Part shown: in pieces, positions 1 through 5,527 of the stretch
Layout of the letters: every line of letters begins with the position of its first letter
Numbering within the stretch: position 1 is the stretch's first letter
Assembly (NCBI GenBank): GCA_018267355.1
Contig: JAFDYP010000260.1
Coordinates: 1 to 5,571, forward strand
Reading direction: 5' to 3'
DNA: 5,571 bases
DNA from: Bacteroidota bacterium
GTDB lineage: Bacteria > Bacteroidota > Bacteroidia > Chitinophagales > LD1
Made by a program: the position numbers and the translations under genes
The notes under the pieces: model-generated
Seen by the model: the letters and a program-made list of their open reading frames with translations, nothing else
What the model was told of the DNA's origin: nothing
Databases searched by the model: none

Positions 1-2637
1 AGAGCCTACGACGTCACTCCTGAAGAACTGGTACAGGCACTCTCCAAGGCCAACGTGATGGCCCCATCCGGCAATCTGCGGGAAGGCAATATCATGTACA
101 TGACCACGCTCAATTCTCTGGAGGAGAAGGTACAGGAGTTTGCAGATATACCGGTCAAAACGAAGGGAGATAAGACTGTATTTGTCAGCGACCTGGCCAA
201 GGTGTCTGACGGTGCCGATATCACTGTGAGCTATGCCCTGATCAATGGCCGGCGCTCTATCTACATACCAGTGGTCAAAACGGCAGATGCCTCCACCTGG
301 GAGGTGGTCAAAAATCTCAAGGCAAAGATACCTGAGATGCAAAGCCTCCTGCCGGACGATGTACACCTGAACTATGAATTTGACCAGTCTGTCTTTGTGA
401 TCAATGCTGTGAAAAGCCTCGCTACGGAGGGCATACTCGGCGCCATACTCACGGGTCTGATGGTGCTCCTCTTCCTGGGAGATCTGCGCAGCTCAATGAT
501 CGTGATAGTCACCATCCCCGTCTCGATACTCATAGGCTGCCTGATGCTGAGCCTGGCCGGGCAGACCATCAATCTGATGACACTGAGCGGGCTGGCGCTG
601 GCTATCGGTATCCTGGTAGACCAGGCCACAGTCACCATAGAGAATATACATCAGCACCTGGAGATGGGCAAAACAAAACGCGATGCTATATATGATGCCT
701 GTGCAGAGATCTCTTTCCCGCTGCTGCTGATCCTGCTTTGTATCCTGGCGGTGTTTGCCCCATCCTTTATGATGAGCGGCGTGCCCAAGGCGATGTTCCT
801 GCCGTTGTCGCTTTCGATCGGTTTCTCTATGATCGTATCATTTATCGCAGCGCAAACATTGGTACCCATACTCTGCAATTGGTTTCTACCGGAGCATGAC
901 GCCACCCATCCTGCCAAATATGCCAATGCTACGCTGGCGCTCACTGACATAGAGGTACAGCAGACCACTCACGATATGAGCGAAGAGCACCGCATGGAGG
1001 AGAATAAGGACCTCTTCCACAAAGTACGTGATCGCTTCACTACCATTATCGAGCATATGATGCTGCACAAAAAGCTATATGGATCCATATATCTGATAGG
1101 GTCCATATCTCTCGCGGCATTGGCTTTTGTTTTCATAGGCAAGGACCTGATGCCAAAGGTGAATAATGGCCAGTTTCAGATGAGGCTCAAGGCTCCGGAA
1201 GGTACCAGGCTGGAGCGTACGGAGGAAAAAGTGCAGAGAGCGCTGGCTATCATAGATAGTACAGTGGATGGGCACGTAGAGATATCTTCAGCCTATGTAG
1301 GAATCGTGCCGAGCAACTACGCTACAAGCAATCTGTATGTCTTCAATGCCGGCTCACATGAGGCAGTGATACAGGTGCAGGTAGATGAGAAGTATAAGAT
1401 GAAAATGGATGAGCTGAAGGAAGCGCTGCGCCGCAATATCCATCACTTTATGCCGGATGTGGCGATCAGTTTTGAGCCCATAGACCTCACCGAGAAGATC
1501 ATGAGCCAGGGCGCTGCCAACCCCATAGAAGTACGCGTAGCCGGCAAGGACATGGCACAGATCACTGCAGTAGCCGATACCTTGCTGCACAGGATGGAGA
1601 AGATACCAGAGCTCCGCGATGTACAGATACAGCAGCCACTGCACTACCCGACCATCGCCATCAATATAGACCGCTACAAAGTGGCACAGTTCGGCCTGGA
1701 CATGGCCAAAGTAGCCAGCTCTGTGACCTCTGCCACTACCTCTAGCCGGTTTATAGAGAAAAACCTGTGGCTGGACGCAAGGACTGCCTATACCTACCAG
1801 GTGCAGGTACAAGTACCAGAATACATGATGGCCACGCTGAATGAGCTACGGGAGGTACCCCTGGTCAAGGGCCAGAATCGCCCCATACTGGGAGATGTCG
1901 CTACCTTCACGCAAACCACTACACCGGGTGAGTATGACCGTGCGGGACCGCGCAGGTTTCTGACAGTAGGGGCTGGTATCCACGAGACAGACCTGGGTCG
2001 GGCCACCGCAGATGTGCGCAGGGTAGTAGGCTCTCTGGGCCAGTTGCCAAAGGGTGTCAAAGTAGAGGTGCGGGGTACTTCTTCGCTATTGGATGAGACA
2101 TTAGGTAGTTTGCAGACTGGCCTGGCACTGGCCGTGCTGGTCATACTGCTGCTACTGGCAGCCAACTATGAGTCCATCCCTACCGCATTCACCGTCATAA
2201 GTACGGTACCAGCAGTGATACTCGGAGCCATGGTGGCCCTTTTTGCGACCGGTGCCACGCTCAATCTGCAGTCATATATGGGCATGATCATGAGCACGGG
2301 TGTCTCCGTAGCCAATGCGATCCTCATCGTGACCAATGCTGAGAAGCTCCGCCTGGAGGTACATGACGCGACACGCGCAGCAGTGATGAGCGCCTCTGTA
2401 CGTCTGCGTCCTATCCTCATGACGAGCCTCGCTATGGTCGTAGGTATGATACCTATGGCCTCCGGCCTGGGCGAGGCCGGAGAGCAGACCGCGCCCCTCG
2501 GGCGGGCCGTGATAGGCGGGCTGCTGGCCTCTACTTTTGCTGCGCTCTTTATGTTGCCTTTGATCTATGCATGGGTCAGGCAGCGCGCTTCTTTTGACAG
2601 TACATCATTATTACCACATCCACAATCAAATAACTAA
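1..2637 (+). CDS. RND-family efflux transporter permease, 5'-truncated by the window edge
   Basis: This is the inner-membrane, proton-driven pump of a tripartite exporter (AcrB/HAE-like superfamily). The frame is open from base 1, so the GTG/ATG codons at 55-60 are internal. Codon 1 aligns near AcrB residue 190, so about 190-200 residues (TM1 and the first porter subdomain) are missing; 878 codons are present. In window numbering, TM2-TM6 lie at about 141-296, a long cytoplasmic loop at 297-358, TM7 at 359-379, the second periplasmic porter/docking region at about 380-700, and TM8-TM12 at about 706-859. Family marks are LVDQATVTIENI in TM4, the KAPEGTRLERTEE stretch after TM7, and RLRPILMTS before TM11. 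The AcrB proton-relay positions read Asp207, Gln208 (AcrB Asp408), Ala771 (AcrB Lys940) and Thr808. The adaptor follows after 5 bases, so they are probably cotranscribed. The substrate cannot be read from sequence. Family assignment is secure; the HAE-like subgroup is inference. Confidence 0.95.
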   Translation, partial: RAYDVTPEELVQALSKANVMAPSGNLREGNIMYMTTLNSLEEKVQEFADIPVKTKGDKTVFVSDLAKVSDGADITVSYALINGRRSIYIPVVKTADASTWEVVKNLKAKIPEMQSLLPDDVHLNYEFDQSVFVINAVKSLATEGILGAILTGLMVLLFLGDLRSSMIVIVTIPVSILIGCLMLSLAGQTINLMTLSGLALAIGILVDQATVTIENIHQHLEMGKTKRDAIYDACAEISFPLLLILLCILAVFAPSFMMSGVPKAMFLPLSLSIGFSMIVSFIAAQTLVPILCNWFLPEHDATHPAKYANATLALTDIEVQQTTHDMSEEHRMEENKDLFHKVRDRFTTIIEHMMLHKKLYGSIYLIGSISLAALAFVFIGKDLMPKVNNGQFQMRLKAPEGTRLERTEEKVQRALAIIDSTVDGHVEISSAYVGIVPSNYATSNLYVFNAGSHEAVIQVQVDEKYKMKMDELKEALRRNIHHFMPDVAISFEPIDLTEKIMSQGAANPIEVRVAGKDMAQITAVADTLLHRMEKIPELRDVQIQQPLHYPTIAINIDRYKVAQFGLDMAKVASSVTSATTSSRFIEKNLWLDARTAYTYQVQVQVPEYMMATLNELREVPLVKGQNRPILGDVATFTQTTTPGEYDRAGPRRFLTVGAGIHETDLGRATADVRRVVGSLGQLPKGVKVEVRGTSSLLDETLGSLQTGLALAVLVILLLLAANYESIPTAFTVISTVPAVILGAMVALFATGATLNLQSYMGMIMSTGVSVANAILIVTNAEKLRLEVHDATRAAVMSASVRLRPILMTSLAMVVGMIPMASGLGEAGEQTAPLGRAVIGGLLASTFAALFMLPLIYAWVRQRASFDSTSLLPHPQSNN

Positions 2638-2642
2638 ACAGA

Positions 2643-3725
2643 ATGAATAAGATACTCATCATCATAGCAGTAGTGGCGCTCAGTAGCTGCTCGCATCATA
2701 GACCCACTGATCTCACGGAGAGCAAAAAAAGCACCAATGCCGCCCCCGCCACTGTGAAAGTAATACGCGATACGCTGAGGTCTGCCATCAAGCTACCCGG
2801 AGAACTGAAGCCATACGAGAAAGTAGATATCTACCCAAAGATGAATGGCTTTGTAAAGGAAATGTATGTAGACCGCGGCTCTCATGTAGGCAAAGGCGAC
2901 CTGCTCATGACACTGGAGGCACCGGAGATAGCACAGCAGATACAGGCCGCCCAGGGCCGCCTGCTGGAGGCCCGGGAGAAACTCAATGCCAGCCGGGATC
3001 GCTATTTCCGCCTCAGGGCTGCCACCTCTGTGGCAGGATCTGTCTCAGAGCTGGACCTGATGAATGCCGGCTCACGCTACCAGGCAGACAGCGCGCTGGA
3101 GCAATCTGAGCGGGCTAATCTCAGTGCCGCACAGGTGCTGCAAGACTACCTGGTGATACGTGCGCCATTTGAGGGGGTGATCACCGAGCGCAATGTTCAC
3201 CCCGGCAGCCTGACCGGACCCAACTTTAAAATGGACTCCAAACCGCTGCTGATACTGGAGCAAAACAGCAAATTAAGACTCGAGGTATTCATACCTGAGG
3301 TATACACAGGTAGTATAGATGCAAAGCAGCATCAGATCAGTTTTACTACTCAGTCCCTGCCGGGGCAAAGCTTTACCGCAAATGTTTCCCGCGCATCAGA
3401 ATCACTATATGATCAGTACAGATCAGAAGCTGTAGAAGCTGACGTACCCAATCCTAATGGCATCTTCAAACCGGGCATGTATGTAGAGGTATCACTACCT
3501 ATCCACTCCTCTGTGGCATCTTATCTGGTACCATCTTCCGCTATCGTGACCAGCACAGAGGGCAAGTATATCATCGCTGTACAGAATGGCGTGACCCACT
3601 TTATAAAAGTACGGGAGGGCATATCAGAAAAGGGGAAGACAGAAATATTTGGCGACCTGCAGGGAGATGAGGTCATACTGCAGAATCCATCTGAGGAGAT
3701 CAAAGAAGGCACCGCGATGCGCTAG
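2643..3725 (+). CDS. RND efflux periplasmic adaptor (membrane fusion protein), lipoprotein
   Basis: This adaptor would link the upstream pump to an outer-membrane TolC-type channel. The 360 residues begin with a lipoprotein signal: hydrophobic residues 4-13, then lipobox Leu13-Ser14-Ser15-Cys16, so lipid attachment at Cys16 is predicted. No acidic surface-export signal follows Cys16, which favours a periplasmic location. In order come the first half of the lipoyl/barrel-sandwich domain (about 58-92, with GFVKEMYVDRGSHVGKGDLL), an alpha-helical hairpin (about 94-168), the second lipoyl half (about 170-205, VIRAPFEGVITERNVHPGS), a beta-barrel (about 206-285, ending GIFKPGMYVEV) and a membrane-proximal domain (about 290-358). 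The hairpin tip carries Arg120, Leu124 and Ser133, resembling the Arg-Leu-Ser channel-docking motif with slightly wider spacing. The ATG at 2643 is chosen because it gives an intact signal peptide and follows the pump stop by 5 bases. There is no Shine-Dalgarno motif. The length is typical of the family. Confidence 0.95.
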   Translation: MNKILIIIAVVALSSCSHHRPTDLTESKKSTNAAPATVKVIRDTLRSAIKLPGELKPYEKVDIYPKMNGFVKEMYVDRGSHVGKGDLLMTLEAPEIAQQIQAAQGRLLEAREKLNASRDRYFRLRAATSVAGSVSELDLMNAGSRYQADSALEQSERANLSAAQVLQDYLVIRAPFEGVITERNVHPGSLTGPNFKMDSKPLLILEQNSKLRLEVFIPEVYTGSIDAKQHQISFTTQSLPGQSFTANVSRASESLYDQYRSEAVEADVPNPNGIFKPGMYVEVSLPIHSSVASYLVPSSAIVTSTEGKYIIAVQNGVTHFIKVREGISEKGKTEIFGDLQGDEVILQNPSEEIKEGTAMR

Positions 3726-3740
3726 CGCAGGGAGAAACTC

Positions 3741-3778
3741 AAAAAACAAAAAGCCCTCCGTTTTGCGGAGGGCTTTTT
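3741..3778. terminator. Bidirectional intrinsic terminator between convergent operons
   Basis: A perfect 13-bp stem pairs 3748-3760 with 3766-3778 around a 5-base loop (TTTTG). Its inner 8 bp, GCCCTCCG/CGGAGGGC, are GC-rich and the outer 5 bp are A:T. On the plus strand it ends in a T run, 23 bases after the adaptor stop. On the minus strand the A-rich tract 3741-3752 gives a longer U run. It can therefore terminate both the efflux transcript and the rpsF-rpsR-rplI transcript, whose last stop codon lies 23 bases before the hairpin. Confidence 0.93.
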
Positions 3779-3801
3779 AGTATGCTTGTAGACGGGACTG
3801 A

Positions 3802-4251
3802 TTACTCAGCTACTACCTCAAAGGTCACAGTTACCTTGTGCTCTTTGCCGAGGCCGATCTCTGCGGTATAGGTACCGAGGGTCTTTACCTCACCTTCTAC
3901 GATAGTGATCTTGCGGCGGTCTACCTCTATGTCGGCAGCCTTCTTCACAGCTTCTGCTACATGGTATGCAGTCACTGAGCCAAAGATCTTGTCAGTAGTA
4001 CCTACCTTGGCACCGATGGTGAGCTTAGTGCCCTCCAGGCGAGCCTTGATATCGTTGATGCTCGCTACGAGGCGTGCTTCTTTCTTTTCCTTCTGCTTCA
4101 TCACCTCAGCCAGGATGCGGCGGTTGCTATCGCTAGCTACTACAGCTTTGCCCTGTGGGATCAGATAGTTCAGTGCGTAGCCAGGCTTCACTGTCACGAG
4201 GTCGTCAGCGTATCCCAGTTTCTCTACGTCTTTCTTCAATATGATTTCCAT
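3802..4251 (-). CDS. rplI: 50S ribosomal protein L9 (bL9)
   Basis: bL9 is a large-subunit protein that binds 23S rRNA near the L1 stalk and influences frame maintenance. The 149-residue length is standard. The N-terminal RNA-binding domain (1-50) contains the L9 signature from Gly13 to Ala36 (GYADDLVTVKPGYALNYLIP and what follows). A charged connecting helix spans about 43-73 and the C-terminal domain about 75-149, with the conserved KIFGSVT at 88-94. It is the last gene of the rpsF-rpsR-rplI cluster, 32 bases after the rpsR stop. The ATG is preceded by an A-rich leader rather than a Shine-Dalgarno motif. No anomalies are visible. Confidence 0.98.
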   Translation of the reverse strand: MEIILKKDVEKLGYADDLVTVKPGYALNYLIPQGKAVVASDSNRRILAEVMKQKEKKEARLVASINDIKARLEGTKLTIGAKVGTTDKIFGSVTAYHVAEAVKKAADIEVDRRKITIVEGEVKTLGTYTAEIGLGKEHKVTVTFEVVAE

Positions 4252-4261
4252 TGCTTGATTT

Positions 4262-4271
4262 CTTTTTTGTG
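4262..4271 (-). promoter_or_regulatory. A-rich translation leader of rplI
   Basis: The minus strand reads CACAAAAAAG, ending 10 bases before the rplI ATG. The same 10-mer occurs 9 bases before the rpsF ATG. No purine-rich GGAGG-like motif exists at either start. A-rich upstream segments are the known initiation context in Bacteroidota, so this probably serves as the ribosome recruitment signal; that role is inferred. Confidence 0.45.
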
Positions 4272-4283
4272 GTTAGACCATTA

Positions 4284-4556
4284 TTATTTCAGGAGGTCAG
4301 CTACGTATGGTAGCAGAGACAGGTGGCGTGCACGCTTGATAGCCTGTGCCACTTTGCGCTGGTACTTCAGGGAGTTGCCCGTGAAGCGGCGCGGAGTGAT
4401 CTTGCCTTGCTCATTGATAAAGCTCAGCAGGTACTCAGGATCCTTGTAGTCTATATACTTGATACCGTTCTTCTTGAAGCGGCAGTATTTCTTCTTGATC
4501 AGGCCTATCTTAGGCGAGGTCAGGTACTTGATGGTGTCTTGTGCGCTCTTGCTCAT
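4284..4556 (-). CDS. rpsR: 30S ribosomal protein S18 (bS18)
   Basis: bS18 is a small basic protein of the 30S platform that forms a pair with S6 on 16S rRNA. It has 90 residues. The conserved core runs from [20 protein letters not shown] (21-40) through the S18 signature at about 35-60 (ending RRFTG) to the basic helix [12 protein letters not shown] (68-79) and LLPYV (81-85). Only one cysteine is present (Cys25), so this is not the four-cysteine zinc-binding form. The ATG shares its A with the last base of the rpsF TAA (TAATG), which suggests translational coupling and fixes the start. The gene ends in tandem stops, TAATAA. The sequence strongly resembles Bacteroidota S18. Confidence 0.98.
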   Translation of the reverse strand: MSKSAQDTIKYLTSPKIGLIKKKYCRFKKNGIKYIDYKDPEYLLSFINEQGKITPRRFTGNSLKYQRKVAQAIKRARHLSLLPYVADLLK

Positions 4557-4933
4557 TATGCAGCCTCCTCTTTTTTAGGTGATTGAACTTTTTTGCCACG
4601 GCCTACCAGACCTGCACGCTTGTCGTCATTGTATTTGACTGCGTACTTGTCCAGCTTGATGGTCAGGTAGCGGAGTACCGACTCATCGCGGCGGAATGCG
4701 AGCTCCAGAGTCTCCACAGCCTTAGGGGCCGCTTTGTACTCTACGAGGTGGTAGATACCCGTCGTCTTTTTCTGGATCGGGTATTTGAGGTTTTTCAGCC
4801 CCCAGTATTCCTGGTGGATGATCTCTGCCCCTTGGTTTTTCAGGAGATCAACAAAGGTGCTGATCGCCTTTTTGGCGTCGTCTTCTGACAACACCGGGGT
4901 CAGGATGAAAGTAGTTTCGTACTGTCCTAGCAT
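4556..4933 (-). CDS. rpsF: 30S ribosomal protein S6 (bS6)
   Basis: bS6 is a 30S platform protein that binds 16S rRNA together with S18. Its 125 residues start [16 protein letters not shown], matching the first beta strand of S6 proteins. The conserved features are [20 protein letters not shown] (42-61) and the [19 protein letters not shown] stretch (80-98). Residues 100-125 form a charged, probably disordered tail ending in Glu-Glu-Ala-Ala. It is the first gene of the operon, with rpsR and rplI following directly and no ssb or priB gene between them; this compact arrangement is common in Bacteroidota. A promoter matching the phylum consensus lies about 40 bases upstream. The implied leader of about 30 bases leaves little room for the S6:S18-binding autoregulatory RNA known in other phyla, and I do not see it. 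Confidence 0.98.
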   Translation of the reverse strand: MLGQYETTFILTPVLSEDDAKKAISTFVDLLKNQGAEIIHQEYWGLKNLKYPIQKKTTGIYHLVEYKAAPKAVETLELAFRRDESVLRYLTIKLDKYAVKYNDDKRAGLVGRGKKVQSPKKEEAA

Positions 4934-4942
4934 GTTTGTCTG

Positions 4943-4952
4943 CTTTTTTGTG
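4943..4952 (-). promoter_or_regulatory. A-rich translation leader of rpsF
   Basis: The minus strand reads CACAAAAAAG, ending 9 bases before the rpsF ATG; it is identical to the element before rplI. There is no Shine-Dalgarno motif. This fits A-rich initiation contexts in Bacteroidota. A functional role is inferred from position and recurrence. Confidence 0.45.
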
Positions 4953-4970
4953 ATTAAAAAAATTGGACTG

Positions 4971-5000
4971 CGAAGATAGGCTATTTCTCTGCATTTTCAA
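4971..5000 (-). promoter_or_regulatory. Bacteroidota-type promoter of the rpsF-rpsR-rplI operon
   Basis: On the minus strand, TTG (5000-4998) is followed after exactly 19 bases by TATCTTCG (4978-4971). The primary sigma factor of Bacteroidota recognises TTG-N19-TAnnTTTG, and this differs from it at one position of the -7 box. Transcription would start near 4967-4963, giving a leader of about 30 bases before the rpsF ATG. Confidence 0.75.
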
Positions 5001-5034
5001 TAATATGATGGGTAAAATGTAGTGTTGACGGGCA

Positions 5035-5065
5035 TTTGAGGTGAAATAGGTGTTCTATACCATTG
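5035..5065 (+). promoter_or_regulatory. Candidate Bacteroidota-type promoter directed away from rpsF
   Basis: TTTG (5035-5038) is followed after exactly 19 bases by TACCATTG (5058-5065), one mismatch from TAnnTTTG. The predicted start is near 5069-5072, which falls on the ATG at 5069. The transcript would run through the inverted repeats at 5123-5202, either ending there as a small RNA or continuing as a leader of about 240 bases for the gene at 5312. This is only a consensus match. Confidence 0.4.
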
Positions 5066-5122
5066 AAAATGATTGTTTTAGATTATAAAATTTATTCTGC
5101 GAAAGGGCTGGATGGCCGTTCG

Positions 5123-5179
5123 GGCGGGAATGTGCGGGTCATAGCTTACCATACCCGGTTACCTGTTAAAATGCCCGCC
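5123..5179 (+). other. Nested inverted repeats, possible structured RNA
   Basis: GGCGGG (5123-5128) pairs with CCCGCC (5174-5179), extended by A-T and T-A pairs after one mismatch (to 5131 and 5171). Inside it, CGGGT (5135-5139) pairs with ACCCG (5153-5157) around a 13-base loop. The result would be an outer helix, an asymmetric internal loop and a terminal hairpin, in a GC-rich island within AT-rich spacer. It matches no RNA class I recognise. Short GC-rich pairings can also arise by chance. Confidence 0.3.
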
Positions 5180-5182
5180 ATG

Positions 5183-5202
5183 TATACCTAGAATTAGGTA
5201 TA
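5183..5202. repeat. Perfect 8-bp inverted repeat with 4-base loop
   Basis: TATACCTA (5183-5190) and TAGGTATA (5195-5202) are exact reverse complements around GAAT. It could be a protein-binding dyad or an RNA hairpin. It is AT-rich and followed only by a broken pyrimidine run (TCTTTT at 5209-5214), so it is a poor intrinsic terminator. Confidence 0.6.
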
Positions 5203-5252
5203 TCAGCATCTTTTCGTCCAGATATTTAGCCTACTCACGGGAAATCAGTCCC

Positions 5253-5276
5253 TTACACAACATTAATATTGTGTAA
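5253..5276. promoter_or_regulatory. 24-bp near-perfect palindrome, candidate operator of the small gene
   Basis: The arms TTACACAA (5253-5260) and TTGTGTAA (5269-5276) are exact reverse complements. The centre CATTAATA continues the symmetry except for the 5261/5268 pair, so 11 of 12 base pairs are symmetric about 5264.5. It ends 35 bases before the ATG at 5312 and just upstream of the -7-like box at 5282, where a dimeric regulator would meet RNA polymerase. It does not match a family-specific operator that I can name with confidence. Lacking a T tract, it is unlikely to be a terminator. Confidence 0.55.
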
Positions 5277-5281
5277 ATAAG

Positions 5282-5289
5282 TACCTTAG
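5282..5289 (+). promoter_or_regulatory. Candidate -7 box of the small orphan gene
   Basis: TACCTTAG differs from the Bacteroidota -7 consensus TAnnTTTG at one base. It would start transcription near 5293-5297, giving a leader of about 15-20 bases. No TTG is found at the proper -33 distance (about 5258-5264), where the palindrome lies instead. A promoter lacking a good -33 element and overlapping an operator would fit activator dependence, but this is inference. Confidence 0.3.
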
Positions 5290-5311
5290 CGTTCCTAAAA
5301 CTATTGATCTC

Positions 5312-5527
5312 ATGGCCAAGATAACCCTCACCGCAGAAGAAGAGCTGATGTACCTCGAGCGTCTCGAAGAGATCCAGGAGCTGATGCCCGACCTCGAGAT
5401 AGAGGTAGTGACACGCCCTGTCATGCTCCGCACCGCTATCAATAGCAACCTCGGCGAATCCTTCCGCCAGTTCCTCAAAGGCACGACTATCAGTATGTCA
5501 AGCGCCGACTACAGGGCACAGGCATAG
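5312..5527 (+). CDS. Small acidic hypothetical protein, 71 aa
   Basis: I do not recognise this protein. The 71 residues carry 12 acidic and 7 basic side chains, with no signal peptide, membrane segment, cysteine or histidine, so it is probably cytoplasmic. Predicted by eye: an acidic amphipathic helix (about 8-25, Glu and Leu rich), a short strand (about 28-35, LEIEVVTR), a second helix (about 37-56, through FRQFLKG) and a Ser-rich tail. The codons are GC-rich and end largely in C or G like the neighbouring genes, in sharp contrast to the spacer before it, which supports real coding. An in-frame stop at 5264 and the absence of other in-frame ATGs upstream fix the start at 5312. No Shine-Dalgarno motif is present. 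A 24-bp palindrome and a -7-like box precede it. No partner gene is seen before the window ends. Confidence 0.7.
   Translation: MAKITLTAEEELMYLERLEEIQELMPDLEIEVVTRPVMLRTAINSNLGESFRQFLKGTTISMSSADYRAQA

Larger units (their letters stand above)
4934..5311. other. Divergent intergenic region between rpsF and the small orphan gene
   Basis: This 378-bp stretch has no gene I can firmly support. From rpsF outwards it holds the A-rich rpsF leader, a minus-strand promoter (4971-5000) and a plus-strand promoter-like match (5035-5065). Next come a short 40-codon open frame (5069-5191) of doubtful status, a GC-rich stretch with nested inverted repeats (5123-5179) and a hairpin (5183-5202). Last are a 24-bp palindrome (5253-5276) and a -7-like box (5282-5289) before the small gene. 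It is AT-rich except at 5101-5180, which is markedly GC-rich. No tRNA or recognised riboswitch class is visible. Confidence 0.7.

Noticed and set aside
55..60. GTG-ATG as a possible start of the RND pump
   Set aside because: The frame is open to base 1 and the preceding codons (RAYDVTPEELVQALSKAN) match the conserved porter-domain segment of RND pumps, so the gene starts upstream of the window.
1354..1812. Long minus-strand open frame of 152 codons inside the pump gene
   Set aside because: It is antisense to a strongly conserved RND coding region and its translation has no family resemblance; it is a shadow frame.
4934..4970. S6:S18-binding autoregulatory leader upstream of rpsF
   Set aside because: The predicted leader is only about 30 bases, AT-rich and without a stable stem, so the known motif is not supported here.
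5122..5180. tRNA-like or known riboswitch in the GC-rich spacer island
   Set aside because: No T-loop or anticodon-arm pattern is present, the length is short for a tRNA, and no conserved core of a riboswitch class I know is visible.
5263..5484. Minus-strand open frame of 73 codons opposite the small orphan gene
   Set aside because: Its translation is Arg/Ser-rich and low in complexity, as expected from antisense reading of Glu/Leu-rich codons; the plus frame has the codon use of a real gene and a promoter-like context.
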